Shown here: positions 25,748-34,775 of the stretch, one piece after another
Numbering within the stretch: position 1 is the first letter of the stretch
How the letters are laid out: every line of letters starts with the position of its first letter
Source of the DNA: Pseudomonas sp. GM74
GTDB lineage: Bacteria > Pseudomonadota > Gammaproteobacteria > Pseudomonadales > Pseudomonadaceae
Reading direction: 5' to 3'
DNA length: 45,930 nt
Assembly: GCF_000282455.1 (NCBI RefSeq)
Contig: NZ_AKJG01000071.1
Location: 1 to 45,930 of the forward strand
The notes under the pieces: generated by a model
Seen by the model: only the letters and a program-made list of their open reading frames with translations
The model's database searches: none
Told to the model about the DNA's origin: nothing
Position numbers and translations under genes: made by a program

Positions 25748-25762
25748 TGATAATAATTTGCA
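25748..25762. promoter_or_regulatory. Fur-box-like site between tonB-phuS and phuR
   Basis: TGATAATAATTTGCA matches 13 of 15 positions of the TGATAATNATTATCA Fur core. It sits in the divergent 239-bp region between tonB (25713) and phuR (25953), so it could repress both under iron-rich conditions. Binding is inferred. Confidence 0.7.
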
Positions 25763-25952
25763 TTTACAAGTCAAGCTGGTTATCTTCGCCGCCGCTGCCG
25801 ACAAGCGTTTTTGTATACATCCCTTCGACAGAAAGGGGCCAAACGCTTGGTTCATACAAAACACACGCCGGACAGTGTCCGTCGCCCATGCAGACCCCCT
25901 TCAACACCCTGCATGCAAGTGACCACTGTCAGATCCCAGGAGTAAAAGTTAG

Positions 25953-28181
25953 ATGTCGATCCGCCCGCCATTCGCCAAGCGTCCCTGGCTCTGCTTGCTG
26001 TTGCTCTCGCCTTCGCTGGCCTTTGCCGCTGAACCCGTTACCCAGTTCGATACCGTCAGTGTGACCGCCACCCGCACCGAGCAGACCCTGCTGAAAGTGC
26101 CGAGTACCGTGTCGGTGCACAGCGAACGTGAAATCGATCAGCAGAACGACAAGGACCTCAAGGATGTGGTGCGTTACGAGCCGGGTGTTTCGGTCAGCGG
26201 CACCGGCAGCCGTTTCGGTCTGTCCGGGGCGAACATCCGCGGTATCGACGGCAATCGGGTACTGACTCAGGTCGACGGTGTGCGCGTCCCGCAAAGCAAC
26301 GCTTTCAGCCCGTTCCAGGATGTGCGCAGCAACTACGTCGACCTCGACACCATCAAACAGGTGGAAATCATCCGCGGCCCGGCGTCCTCGTTGTACGGCA
26401 GCGACGCCATCGGCGGTGCGGTCAGCTACCTGACAAAGGATGCCGGCGAGTACCTCGAAGACGGCGACGACACCTACGCGCGCTTCAAGACTGGCTACGA
26501 CGGCAGCGATGACAGCTGGCAGCGCAGCGCAACGTTCGCCGGGCGTACCGGTACCGTCGACGGCCTGCTGCACCTGGGTCGCCGCGACGGTCAGTCCACC
26601 GACACCGCAGGCAACGTCGGTGGCGTAGGCGCATCGCGCACCGAAGCCAACCCGCTGAACTACACCACCGAAAACGTGCTGGCCAAACTGGGCTGGGACT
26701 ACGGCGAGGGCGACCGCCTGCAGTTCACTTACGAGCGCTACCAGGATGACGCCAACAGCAACCTGCTGAGCGATATCGTCACCCGCGCCACCCTCACCAG
26801 CCCGGCGATTCTCGGCTCCACGGCCGATGACAGCATCGACCGCACCCGCTACAGCCTGGCCCATACCCTGGCCCTGGACAGCGCGATGGCCGACAAGCTG
26901 CAATGGCAGTTGAACTATCAGGAAAGCAGCAACGACCAGGACACTTATCAGCAGCGCCAGACCACCTCGCGGGTCAACCGCGTGCGCACCCGCCAGTCGA
27001 CTTACGACGAGCGTCTGTGGAGCCTGAACACCCAGCTCGACAAGGAGTTCGCGATTGCCGACACCCGGCACCACCTGATCTACGGTGCCGAGGTCAAACG
27101 CATCGAGTCGAGCAACAAGCGTACGGGTAAAGAAGTGCGCCTGGACACCGGCGCCACTGTGCCGGCCACGGAGAACTTCCCGGTCAGCGACTTCCCTGAT
27201 CCGACCAGCGAATCCCTGGGCCTGTTCGTCCAGGACAGTATCGAGGTCGGCCGCTGGACCCTGTTGCCAGGCCTGCGCTACGACTACTACCGTCAGACAC
27301 CGCACGTCACCCGGGAATACCTCAACGGTTTGCCCTCGGACACCGATCCCTCGCGCCTCTCCGACGATCACATTTCGCCGAAGTTCGGTGTGACCTATCA
27401 GTTGACCGAGCACGAAAGCGTCTACGGCCAGTACGCTGCCGGCTTCCGCGCGCCGAACCCGGTCAACATGTACGGTGAGTTCAGCAACCCGCAATTTGGC
27501 TACAGGCAAATCGGCAACCCGAACCTCAAGCCGGAAACCAGCAACAGCTTCGAGACCGGCCTGCGCGGTCGCTACGACCTGGGCAGCTTCGGCATCGCGC
27601 TGTTCTACAACAAGTACAAGGACTTCATCGAAACTGTCAGCTTCACTGATCCGACCAGTGACATCCCGCTGACTTTCCAGTCGCAAAACGTGAGCAAGGT
27701 CACCATCCGTGGTGCCGAAGCCAAGGGTGACATCAAGCTGGACGCCTTCATGCCGGCAGGTACCCGTGCCCTGGGTTCGATTGCCTATGCACGCGGCAAG
27801 AATGAGGAAACCGGCGAGGCGCTCAACAGCGTCGACCCGCTCAAGGCGGTCATGGGCCTGGCCTACGATGCACCGAGCGGCGTGTATGGCGGCCAGGTCA
27901 TGTGGACCCTGGTTCAGTCCAAGGACCGCGTCGACCACAGCGGCGATGCCGACTTGCTGATCAACCGCCAGTTCGAGACCCCGGGCTACGGCACCCTCGA
28001 CCTGACGGCCTGGTGGCAGGTGACGCAGGAAGTGTCGATCAACGGCGGCCTGTTCAACGTCACCGACAAGAAGTACTGGAACTGGGGCGACGTGCAGGGC
28101 CGCGACGAAAACGCAGCGGGTCTTGATCGTATGACTCAGCCTGGGCGTTATGCGGCGGTCAACCTGATCTGGGAAATCTGA
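25953..28181 (+). CDS. phuR: TonB-dependent heme receptor PhuR
   Basis: A 742-aa outer-membrane receptor for heme or hemoproteins. Signal peptide at about 1-26; a TonB box-like VTQFDTVSVTATRTEQ; plug domain at about 40-150 (VKQVEIIRGPASSLYGSDAIGG region); then a 22-strand barrel. The heme-receptor FRAP and NPNL boxes are present (GFRAPNP ... IGNPNLKPETSNS). The stretch between them has no histidine but contains tyrosines, consistent with PhuR-type His/Tyr heme ligation rather than HasR-type bis-His. The Fur-box-like site lies upstream and a palindrome with a T-run follows the stop. Confidence 0.94.
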   Translation: MSIRPPFAKRPWLCLLLLSPSLAFAAEPVTQFDTVSVTATRTEQTLLKVPSTVSVHSEREIDQQNDKDLKDVVRYEPGVSVSGTGSRFGLSGANIRGIDGNRVLTQVDGVRVPQSNAFSPFQDVRSNYVDLDTIKQVEIIRGPASSLYGSDAIGGAVSYLTKDAGEYLEDGDDTYARFKTGYDGSDDSWQRSATFAGRTGTVDGLLHLGRRDGQSTDTAGNVGGVGASRTEANPLNYTTENVLAKLGWDYGEGDRLQFTYERYQDDANSNLLSDIVTRATLTSPAILGSTADDSIDRTRYSLAHTLALDSAMADKLQWQLNYQESSNDQDTYQQRQTTSRVNRVRTRQSTYDERLWSLNTQLDKEFAIADTRHHLIYGAEVKRIESSNKRTGKEVRLDTGATVPATENFPVSDFPDPTSESLGLFVQDSIEVGRWTLLPGLRYDYYRQTPHVTREYLNGLPSDTDPSRLSDDHISPKFGVTYQLTEHESVYGQYAAGFRAPNPVNMYGEFSNPQFGYRQIGNPNLKPETSNSFETGLRGRYDLGSFGIALFYNKYKDFIETVSFTDPTSDIPLTFQSQNVSKVTIRGAEAKGDIKLDAFMPAGTRALGSIAYARGKNEETGEALNSVDPLKAVMGLAYDAPSGVYGGQVMWTLVQSKDRVDHSGDADLLINRQFETPGYGTLDLTAWWQVTQEVSINGGLFNVTDKKYWNWGDVQGRDENAAGLDRMTQPGRYAAVNLIWEI

Positions 28182-28202
28182 TCAGGCAGAAACACTTCCA
28201 TT

Positions 28203-28238
28203 GTGGCGAGGGAGCAAGCTCCCTCGACACTGTTTTTT
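28203..28238 (+). terminator. Intrinsic terminator of phuR
   Basis: GTGGCGAGGG and CCCTCGACAC form a 10-bp stem with one mismatch, followed by TGTTTTTTT. It lies 22 bp after the phuR stop. Confidence 0.75.
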
Positions 28239-28356
28239 TGCGCTGTGGGCTCAGCGCCTCCGGTCGTAAAACCGCGCAACTGCACGAGGGCTGCCTAGAC
28301 TTTCTGCTTGATCAGCCTTGGGGAGACTGTCGGTCAAGACAACCAGAGGTTCAATC

Positions 28357-28728
28357 ATGAGCACTCAATCGATAGATACCGAACAGATCCACCTGGTGGT
28401 GCGTCATTACGTGGAGGGCATGGTCTTCGCCGATGAAGCACTGTTGCGCAAGGCCTTTCATCCAGACTGTCGCATCATCGGTCACTTCCAGAAGGTGCTT
28501 GAATGGGCTTCCCTGGATGAGTTTGTCATCGCCATCAAGGCCGAAATCCCGGCGCCTGCCGGTACGCAGCCGTTTTGGCAGGTGATCAATCTCGATATCA
28601 CCGGCGATGCCGCGGTGGTCAAGGTCATCGATGATTTTGCCGGGATACGGTTCACCGATTACCTGTCGTTGCTGAAGGTGGACGGTCGATGGGTGATCAT
28701 CAACAAGCTTTATTACTATCACGAGTAG
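28357..28728 (+). CDS. NTF2-like (lumazine-binding-type) protein
   Basis: A 123-aa protein of the SnoaL/NTF2-like fold, probably the Lumazine_bd_2 group. Signature stretches are VVRHYVEGMVFADEALLRKAFHPDCRIIGH split by a short gap, and the C-terminal FTDYLSLLKVDGRWVIINKLYYYH. Such proteins are small binding proteins or enzymes with variable function, so no reaction is assigned. I use the ATG at 28357 (MSTQSIDTEQ); AGAGGTT precedes it at a usual distance. It lies between phuR and metE and shows no link to either. Confidence 0.82.
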   Translation: MSTQSIDTEQIHLVVRHYVEGMVFADEALLRKAFHPDCRIIGHFQKVLEWASLDEFVIAIKAEIPAPAGTQPFWQVINLDITGDAAVVKVIDDFAGIRFTDYLSLLKVDGRWVIINKLYYYHE

Positions 28729-28782
28729 TGCGTCGCGCCCCGACGTATTCGACGCAAAGGCCTGCGTCTATCTTCATGAAAT

Positions 28783-28820
28783 AAACTCGTGATCATCACG
28801 ATTTAAATGAGTTTGTCTCA
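28783..28820. promoter_or_regulatory. Upstream metE element: palindrome and MetR-like site
   Basis: A 13-bp palindrome CGTGATCATCACG at 28788-28800 is flanked by AAACTC (28783) and GAGTTT (28809). TGAG-N5-CTCA at 28808-28820 has the spacing of the MetR box TGAA-N5-TTCA. These lie 54-91 bp upstream of metE, where an activator would bind. Confidence 0.45.
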
Positions 28821-28873
28821 CTAGGGCTCAATTACCGACAATGACTCCATTAACCAGATGGAGTTTTATTGTC

Positions 28874-31162
28874 ATGGCATTGGCCCATTCCCTTGGATTT
28901 CCGCGCATCGGTCGCGACCGCGAACTGAAAAAGGCTCAAGAGGCGTTCTGGAAGGGCGAACTCGACGAAGCCGGTCTGCGCGCCGTGGGCCGCGACCTGC
29001 GCAAGACCCACTGGGACTTGCAGAAAAAAGCCGGGATCGAGCTACTGCCGGTCGGTGACTTTGCCTGGTACGACCAGGTCCTGACCCACTCGCTGATGTT
29101 CGGTGTGATCCCGGAGCGGTTCCGCCCGCACGATGGCAAGGCCAGCCTGCAAACCCTGTTCGGCATGGCGCGCGGTGTGAGCGACAGTTGCTGCGGCGGC
29201 GCGCACGCCCAGGAAATGACCAAATGGTTCGACACCAACTATCACTACCTCGTCCCTGAATTCAGCGCCGATCAGCAGTTCCAGCTCGGCTGGGACCAGT
29301 TGTTCGAAGAAGTCGAAGAAGCCCGGGCACTGGGGCACAACGTCAAGCCCGTCATCATCGGTCCGTTGACTTACCTGTGGCTGGGCAAGGCCAAGGGCGC
29401 CGAATTCGACAAGCTGGAGCTGCTGGATCGCCTGTTGCCGTTGTACGGCCAGATCTTCCAGCGCCTGGCGGCACAGGGCGTCGAATGGGTGCAAATCGAC
29501 GAGCCGATTCTGGTGCTCGACCTGCCACAGGACTGGAAAAATGCCTTTGAGCGGGCCTACAACCTGATTCAGCGTGACCCGCTGAAGAAGCTGGTGGCCA
29601 CTTACTTCGGTGGGCTGGAAGAGAACCTCGGCCTGGCCGCCAACCTGCCGGTGGACGGCCTGCACATCGACCTGGTTCGCGCACCTGAGCAGTACCCGAC
29701 CATCCTCGATCGCCTGCCGGCCTACAAAGTGCTGTCGCTGGGCGTGGTCAACGGTCGTAATGTCTGGCGCTGCGATCTGGAAAACGCTTTGGCCACCTTG
29801 CAGCACGCCCAAGAACGTCTGGGCGATCGCTTGTGGGTCGCGCCATCCTGCTCGCTGCTGCACAGCCCGGTTGACCTGGGTCGTGAAGACGAGCTCGATG
29901 CCGAACTGAAAAGCTGGCTGGCGTTTGCCGTGCAGAAGTGTGAAGAAGTCGCGGTTCTGGCTCAGGCGGTCAACCAGCCGGAGGCGCCGAAGGTGCTTGA
30001 AGCGCTGACTCGAAGCCGCGCCGTGCAAGCCAGCCGTGCTGCGTCGCCACGCATTCACAAGCCAGCCGTGCAGGCGCGTGTTGCCGCCATCACCGCCCAG
30101 GACAGCCAGCGTCATTCGCCGTTTGCCCAGCGTATCGAGAAACAGCGCGCCGGCCTGAACCTGCCGCTGTTCCCGACCACCACCATCGGTTCGTTTCCGC
30201 AAACCGCGTCGATCCGTCTGGCTCGCCAGTCGTTCAAGCAAGGCAAGCTGACCGAAGCCGAATACACCGAAGCCATGCGCAGCGAGATCCGTCACGCCGT
30301 GCAAGTGCAGGAACGCCTGGGCCTGGACGTGCTGGTGCACGGTGAAGCCGAGCGCAACGACATGGTCGAATACTTCGCCGAGCAACTCGATGGCTACGTG
30401 TTCACCCGTTTCGGCTGGGTCCAGAGCTACGGTTCGCGCTGTGTGAAACCGGCGGTGATCTACGGCGACCTGATCCGTCCGAAAGCCATGACCGTGGCGT
30501 GGATCCGCTACGCCCAAGGCCTCACCGACAAGGTGATGAAGGGGATGCTGACCGGTCCCGTGACCATGCTGATGTGGTCGTTCCCGCGCGAAGACGTGAC
30601 CCGTGAGGTACAGGCCCGTCAACTGGCCTTGGCCATTCGCGACGAAGTGGTGGACCTGGAAGCCGCCGGGATCAGGATCGTGCAGATCGACGAAGCGGCG
30701 TTCCGTGAAGGCTTGCCGTTGCGCCAGGCGCAGTGGCAGCACTACCTGGACTGGGCGACCGAAGTGTTTCGCCTGTGCGCCTCGGGTGTGCGTGACGAAA
30801 CCCAGATCCACACCCACATGTGCTACAGCGAGTTCAACGATGTGATCGAGTCCATCGCCGCCATGGATGCCGACGTGATCACCATCGAAACCTCGCGCTC
30901 GGACATGGAACTGCTGGACGCGTTCGAAGCCTTCGCCTACCCGAACGAAATCGGCCCGGGTGTGTACGACATCCACTCGCCAAGGGTGCCGGACTCCTCG
31001 GAAATGGCCAACCTGCTGCGCAAGGCCGCCAAGCGCATTCCCGCCGATCGCCTGTGGGTCAACCCGGACTGCGGTCTGAAGACTCGCGGCTGGCCGGAAA
31101 CCGAAGCGGCGCTGGTGCACATGGTCAACGCTGCGCGCCACCTGCGCAAAGAATGGGCCTGA
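28874..31162 (+). CDS. metE: Cobalamin-independent methionine synthase
   Basis: A 762-aa enzyme that transfers a methyl group from 5-methyltetrahydropteroyl-triglutamate to homocysteine. It has two halves: an N-terminal half starting [20 protein letters not shown] and a catalytic C-terminal half starting [12 protein letters not shown]. The zinc ligands are H648 and C650 (HTHMCYSEF) and C733 ([11 protein letters not shown]), spaced as in E. coli MetE (H641, C643, C726). I use the ATG at 28874 ([13 protein letters not shown]); the ORF opens eleven codons earlier with no ribosome site. No cobalamin riboswitch motif is seen upstream; a MetR-like site is. Confidence 0.97.
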   Translation: MALAHSLGFPRIGRDRELKKAQEAFWKGELDEAGLRAVGRDLRKTHWDLQKKAGIELLPVGDFAWYDQVLTHSLMFGVIPERFRPHDGKASLQTLFGMARGVSDSCCGGAHAQEMTKWFDTNYHYLVPEFSADQQFQLGWDQLFEEVEEARALGHNVKPVIIGPLTYLWLGKAKGAEFDKLELLDRLLPLYGQIFQRLAAQGVEWVQIDEPILVLDLPQDWKNAFERAYNLIQRDPLKKLVATYFGGLEENLGLAANLPVDGLHIDLVRAPEQYPTILDRLPAYKVLSLGVVNGRNVWRCDLENALATLQHAQERLGDRLWVAPSCSLLHSPVDLGREDELDAELKSWLAFAVQKCEEVAVLAQAVNQPEAPKVLEALTRSRAVQASRAASPRIHKPAVQARVAAITAQDSQRHSPFAQRIEKQRAGLNLPLFPTTTIGSFPQTASIRLARQSFKQGKLTEAEYTEAMRSEIRHAVQVQERLGLDVLVHGEAERNDMVEYFAEQLDGYVFTRFGWVQSYGSRCVKPAVIYGDLIRPKAMTVAWIRYAQGLTDKVMKGMLTGPVTMLMWSFPREDVTREVQARQLALAIRDEVVDLEAAGIRIVQIDEAAFREGLPLRQAQWQHYLDWATEVFRLCASGVRDETQIHTHMCYSEFNDVIESIAAMDADVITIETSRSDMELLDAFEAFAYPNEIGPGVYDIHSPRVPDSSEMANLLRKAAKRIPADRLWVNPDCGLKTRGWPETEAALVHMVNAARHLRKEWA

Positions 31163-31228
31163 CGCGTTAGTAGCATGAGCGCACCGGAGTACTTCACAGT
31201 GCTCCGGCTTCTATGTTGGCTGTGCCGA

Positions 31229-31309
31229 CGCCTTCGCGGGCAAGCCCGCTCCCACAGGTTTTGTGAACACTGAAGAACCTTGTGGGAGCGGGCTTGCCCG
31301 CGAAGGCGG
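31229..31309. repeat. REPIN: inverted REP pair
   Basis: CGCCTTCGCGGGCAAGCCCG on the left and the inverted TGGGAGCGGGCTTGCCCGCG on the right, about 20 bp between them. It lies after metE, before the convergent methyltransferase, and may act as transcript barrier. Confidence 0.8.
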
Positions 31310-31346
31310 TAGATCAATCGCTGATGATGTTGGCCGTGCCGCGCTC

Positions 31347-32018
31347 CTACAGCCGCGGCTCGGCCACCAACAGCAACGACTGCGGCACAGGGCTTTGCGG
31401 GTGCTGCGGTTCCTGCAAGCCGGCCAGCACAAAACCCGCCATGTCCAGCGCATTCAGCCAACTGGACAGGGTGCGGAAATACCATGGCATGGGCTGCCAC
31501 TGCCCCTTGAAGCCGGCGAAGGTCTCTTCCCGCCAGCCATCCTGATAGTCGCCCGCCGCCGCAGTCCACGGATGCAGCGTCTGGATCACCAGCGCGCCGC
31601 CAGGGGTGAGCAGGGTGTTCATGGCGGCGAGCAGGGGGATGATGTCCTGATGCAGCAGGGCGAAGTTGGCGCAGATCAGGTTGTAGTCGCGGCCGATGTC
31701 GACTTTCGCGTCTGCCAGTTGTTCATAGCTCGCCAAATGCACCGGCGCAGCGCCCGCCGCCCGCGCCGCCTCCACCAGCGTCCCATCGCCATCCACGCCG
31801 ACCGCCCCGATACCCCGGTCTGCCAGCGCACGCAACAGCCAGCCTTCGCCGCAACCCAGGTCGAGTACTCGCTCGGGCTGACGCCCCAGCACCGCCAGCA
31901 GGATGGCCTGGTCGGTGACCTTCTGGCGGCTTTCGATGCTGCCGCTGCGGATGGCGTCGACCCAGGCCCGGGCGTTGTGGTGCCAGCTGTCGAGGAGGGC
32001 GGATTCGGGGGCTGACAT
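31347..32018 (-). CDS. Class I SAM-dependent methyltransferase
   Basis: A 223-aa methyltransferase. SAM motif I is [19 protein letters not shown], the acidic strand is [16 protein letters not shown], and the third motif is [14 protein letters not shown]. The C-terminal part ends [10 protein letters not shown]. Start at the ATG at 32018 ([10 protein letters not shown]). Substrate unknown; it is separated from metE by the REP pair and from the next minus-strand gene by 95 bp. Confidence 0.87.
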   Translation of the reverse strand: MSAPESALLDSWHHNARAWVDAIRSGSIESRQKVTDQAILLAVLGRQPERVLDLGCGEGWLLRALADRGIGAVGVDGDGTLVEAARAAGAAPVHLASYEQLADAKVDIGRDYNLICANFALLHQDIIPLLAAMNTLLTPGGALVIQTLHPWTAAAGDYQDGWREETFAGFKGQWQPMPWYFRTLSSWLNALDMAGFVLAGLQEPQHPQSPVPQSLLLVAEPRL

Positions 32019-32113
32019 GGTCGATGTCCGGCGTGATGGGTTGGATGAAAGGATAGGGCAACAGAGGGTTGATGGTGGTGCCGGTTTTACCCGGCACCAC
32101 CGACAGCGCATGG

Positions 32114-32332
32114 CTAGGCGCTTTTGGTGGCTGCCAGATGATAGGCAACCAGCGCATTGGCGTGACCATGACCCATGCCGTGTTCGGCTTTGAGCCAGGT
32201 CACCAGTTCCATGTGTTTCTTGTCGCTGACGGTCTTGAGCAGGTCCAGCCAGTGGCTGATCGGCTGCCCATACTTTTTTTCAATGGACGGGAAATACGAA
32301 GCCGGTCCTTTGGTTTTTGTCTCTTCGGTCAC
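32114..32332 (-). CDS. DUF4287 family small protein
   Basis: A 72-aa protein with the DUF4287 pattern: a SIEKKYGQPISHWLDLLK helix, then ELVTWLKAEHGMGHGHANALVAYHL. Family function is unknown. The neighbour cytochrome and methyltransferase show no clear link. Confidence 0.87.
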   Translation of the reverse strand: MTEETKTKGPASYFPSIEKKYGQPISHWLDLLKTVSDKKHMELVTWLKAEHGMGHGHANALVAYHLAATKSA

Positions 32333-32423
32333 GATGCAAACTCCCTTTTCGATTTTCCAGGTTCGAAAACAGCACCGGTTACGTTACTTATTTGCCGTCA
32401 ATGCGTCCATCGGCACGGCGTTC

Positions 32424-32945
32424 TCAGTCATTCATCCCGTCATCGATCGCGATGCCCTGGGCACGCATGGCCTTGATCAACTCACCACGGGTGCCGGGCA
32501 GGTTGAGCATGGTCTTGGCACGCAATACCGTGACCTCTTCGGTGGTGTAAGGCTGATAGTCGGCCGGCAGGCTTTCGCCCGCCATGCCGTCTTTACGCAT
32601 CAGCCAGTTGAGCAAGTCCGCCAGTTGCGCGTTGTTCAGCGCCGACTGCGACATGCCCGGCACCCGCACGAGGAATTCGCGACCGCCGGGGACTTTCAGG
32701 AAGTTGCCGACAAAGCCTTTCATCCGTGGCGTGTCGTTGGCGGCGGAACCGCTGCCGTCGCCCAGGTGGCAACCGGCGCATTGCAGCTGGTAGTTCACGC
32801 CGACGCTGTAGCCGGCCTGGGCAATCGGGGTTTGCAGCGATTCATTACCCGGCGCGTGATGCTGGTTCGGGGCGGGAATGGCCCGGGCATAGGCGAGCGG
32901 GGCGCCAAGGGTGCAGATGAGACCGAGGAGTAGCAACTTGCGCAT
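32424..32945 (-). CDS. Monoheme c-type cytochrome
   Basis: A 173-aa periplasmic cytochrome. Signal peptide at about 1-21. One heme-binding CAGCH motif (about residues 56-60) and a probable axial methionine in RVPGMSQSALNNAQLADLL. It has a single heme, so it is not the diheme TTQ maturase MauG. It lies just downstream of the aauBEDA genes, separated by a terminator-like hairpin; it could accept electrons from the amine dehydrogenase or be independent (inference). Confidence 0.87.
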   Translation of the reverse strand: MRKLLLLGLICTLGAPLAYARAIPAPNQHHAPGNESLQTPIAQAGYSVGVNYQLQCAGCHLGDGSGSAANDTPRMKGFVGNFLKVPGGREFLVRVPGMSQSALNNAQLADLLNWLMRKDGMAGESLPADYQPYTTEEVTVLRAKTMLNLPGTRGELIKAMRAQGIAIDDGMND

Positions 32946-33001
32946 GACTGAGCACCTTTTGCTTGTTGCGGGCGAAAGTTAAAAAAGCAGCCGGACAAAA
33001 T

Positions 33002-33034
33002 AAAAAAGACGCCGATTGCGCGAACAACCGGCGC
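33002..33034 (-). terminator. Terminator-like hairpin after aauA
   Basis: Read on the minus strand, an imperfect stem of GCGCCGGTT and AATCGGCGTC is followed by TTTTTT. It lies 13-45 bp after the aauA stop, so it may separate the amine dehydrogenase transcript from the cytochrome gene. Confidence 0.55.
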
Positions 33035-33046
33035 AAAGCGCGTTTT

Positions 33047-33568
33047 TTAAACGGCGACGCCGCGGATGACCGAAACGGTGCAGTGGTAGATGTGCGATTT
33101 GGCGGCCAGGCACCAGTTCACATCATTGTTGTTGAACGGGCGGTAGGCCGGTTCTTCACTGTCATTACGGGTGCAGGCGCACTGGGCGCAGCTTTGCTTA
33201 CCGCAGCAGTCGTTGTACGAAATGATGTAGTCCTTGCCGTCGGCCGGGTTGCGGCAGGTGCCGATCCAGGTTACTTGCGAGGCTTCGGTGCCCGGTGGGC
33301 AGGACGTCACCGACCCACCGCAGCAGCTGCACAGAAAGCCGTCGATGGAGCAGTAGCGCCAGTAGTCGCAACTGTTCGGATCACCCGGGTCGCCGGCCTG
33401 CGCAGGTTCCGCGGCCAGGGCCTTGCTGGTGCGATCCAGCGGCAGCAGCAGGGGCAGGGCGGCACCGGCGACCATGAGCGAACCCATGCGTGCCAGCAGC
33501 TTGCGGCGCGAAGTGGTGTCGGCGACACGGCGGGACGAACGCTCAAACAACAGATCCAGCAGTTTCAT
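33047..33568 (-). CDS. aauA: Aromatic amine dehydrogenase light chain (TTQ subunit)
   Basis: A 173-aa small subunit of a tryptophan-tryptophylquinone enzyme that oxidises primary amines to aldehydes in the periplasm. The N-terminus has a twin-arginine-like SRRKLL and hydrophobic stretch, so it is probably folded before export. The mature part has 14 cysteines. The TTQ pair should be W101 (VTWIGTC) and W152 (DVNWCLA), 51 residues apart, as in methylamine dehydrogenase and aromatic amine dehydrogenase. Catalytic Asp is D120 (YNDCCG), 19 after W101. FLCSCCGG and WIGTC resemble aromatic rather than methylamine dehydrogenase. Substrate (tyramine, tryptamine, phenylethylamine) is inference. Confidence 0.9.
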   Translation of the reverse strand: MKLLDLLFERSSRRVADTTSRRKLLARMGSLMVAGAALPLLLPLDRTSKALAAEPAQAGDPGDPNSCDYWRYCSIDGFLCSCCGGSVTSCPPGTEASQVTWIGTCRNPADGKDYIISYNDCCGKQSCAQCACTRNDSEEPAYRPFNNNDVNWCLAAKSHIYHCTVSVIRGVAV

Positions 33569-33586
33569 AAAGGTCTCCCTGCCTTA

Positions 33587-34219
33587 TCAGTGGCTATGGC
33601 CGTGGCCGTGGCTGTGGTCGTGATCGTGGGTGTGCGGTTGGGCATTGAGGTACTGCTGCAGCGTGGCGTGCTTGAGGTGCTCGACTTCGAACAGGCTGTC
33701 CAGGTGCTCGCGGGAGTTGACCAGGCCTTTGGCCCGCAGGGTGCCGGCCTTGTCGATCAGCGCGGCGTACGGCAGCTTGCCGATCTGGTAGGTCATGCCC
33801 ACTTGCGGGCCGACCACGTAGGTGGCGTCTTCGAGTTTGTGTTCGCGGATCAGCGCTTGCTGGGCGTCCATGTCGCCATCGCTGACGAACACCACGTCCA
33901 GGCTCGCGGCCTGTTCCTTGGCGATGGATTTGATCGCCGGCAGCAGCGACTTGCAGATCGGGCAGGTCGGCGAAAGGAAGAACAGCAATTGCGATTTTTC
34001 ACCGGCATAGCCGAAGTTCACCGCACGACCGTGACGATCGCTGGCAGTGATTTGCGGCGCGGGTTCATTGACCGCCACGCCTTTGTCCACCATCAGCGCG
34101 CCAGCCGGGGCCAGACGCCCGTGTAGTACGCCAATCTGCCGCACCAGGCCCATGACGACAAACGCCACGGCCACCAGCAGCACCCAGAGCAGAACGTTGG
34201 AAACAATCAAGCCTTCCAT
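33587..34219 (-). CDS. aauD: AauD/MauD thioredoxin-like maturation protein
   Basis: A 210-aa membrane-anchored periplasmic protein. An N-terminal anchor (about 8-26) precedes a thioredoxin-like domain with C-P-I-C (FLSPTCPICKSLLPAI), as in MauD, needed for light-chain disulfides. The C-terminus has an unusual histidine-rich tail, eight His in the last 16 residues, alternating with T/D/S/G. It lies between aauE and aauA. Confidence 0.92.
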   Translation of the reverse strand: MEGLIVSNVLLWVLLVAVAFVVMGLVRQIGVLHGRLAPAGALMVDKGVAVNEPAPQITASDRHGRAVNFGYAGEKSQLLFFLSPTCPICKSLLPAIKSIAKEQAASLDVVFVSDGDMDAQQALIREHKLEDATYVVGPQVGMTYQIGKLPYAALIDKAGTLRAKGLVNSREHLDSLFEVEHLKHATLQQYLNAQPHTHDHDHSHGHGHSH

Positions 34220-34224
34220 TTCGA

Positions 34225-34764
34225 TTACCTACCAATCAATTTGAGCAGAAGAGGGGAATTCGCCAGCAAGCCATCGGCCGCGGCGTAGATGAGCAGCGCG
34301 ACCGCGGCGGCGGCCAGGGTCACGAAGCCATCGAACAGGTTGAGGTCGCGGGCGACCGGCGCCACGCTGGCCACCAGCGCCAGTGCCACCATCGCACTGT
34401 TGCGCAGCAGCAGTACCGGGCGCAGCGGTTGTGCCTGGTCGGGACCGGCGCAACCGCAGTCGATGTCGGCGCGACCGCGCCACAGGTTGATGCCGATGGC
34501 GGCGGCGTACAGCGCCAACAGGCTGGCGGCGCTCAACGCGGCATAACCACGGCTGACCGGCACCAGCAGGGCAAAGGCGATGGCCAGTTCCAGCAGCGGC
34601 ACCAGCCGTGCCGTCGGGCGCACCAGCGCTTCGGGCAGCAGTTGATAGTCCGCCAGTTGCCGGGCGAAGCGGGCCGGCGCGCGCAACTTGTGGGTCGCGG
34701 CGCTGGCCAGCAACACCGCGATGGCGATGGCGCTGGCAATGATGAAGATCGGATCTGTGTGCAT
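34225..34764 (-). CDS. aauE: AauE/MauE membrane maturation protein
   Basis: A 179-aa inner-membrane protein of the MauE type with about five spans. The conserved DIDCGCAG segment holds the cysteines that are thought to pass electrons to MauD. AGAGGTT precedes the ATG at 34764; the longer open frame upstream is within the heavy chain gene. The aauB stop is 11 bp away and aauD starts 5 bp after its stop. Confidence 0.9.
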   Translation of the reverse strand: MHTDPIFIIASAIAIAVLLASAATHKLRAPARFARQLADYQLLPEALVRPTARLVPLLELAIAFALLVPVSRGYAALSAASLLALYAAAIGINLWRGRADIDCGCAGPDQAQPLRPVLLLRNSAMVALALVASVAPVARDLNLFDGFVTLAAAAVALLIYAAADGLLANSPLLLKLIGR

Positions 34765-34775
34765 GGCCGAACCTC

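Noticed and set aside
25929..27938. 669-residue minus-strand frame opposite phuR
   Set aside because: Shadow of the receptor gene; its composition (Val, Ala, Gly, His-rich) is typical of antisense of GC-rich coding DNA.
28729..28873. Cobalamin riboswitch upstream of metE
   Set aside because: No B12-box-like conserved core and the leader is too short.
29042..31141. 699-residue minus-strand frame opposite metE
   Set aside because: Same reason; metE motifs are intact on the plus strand.
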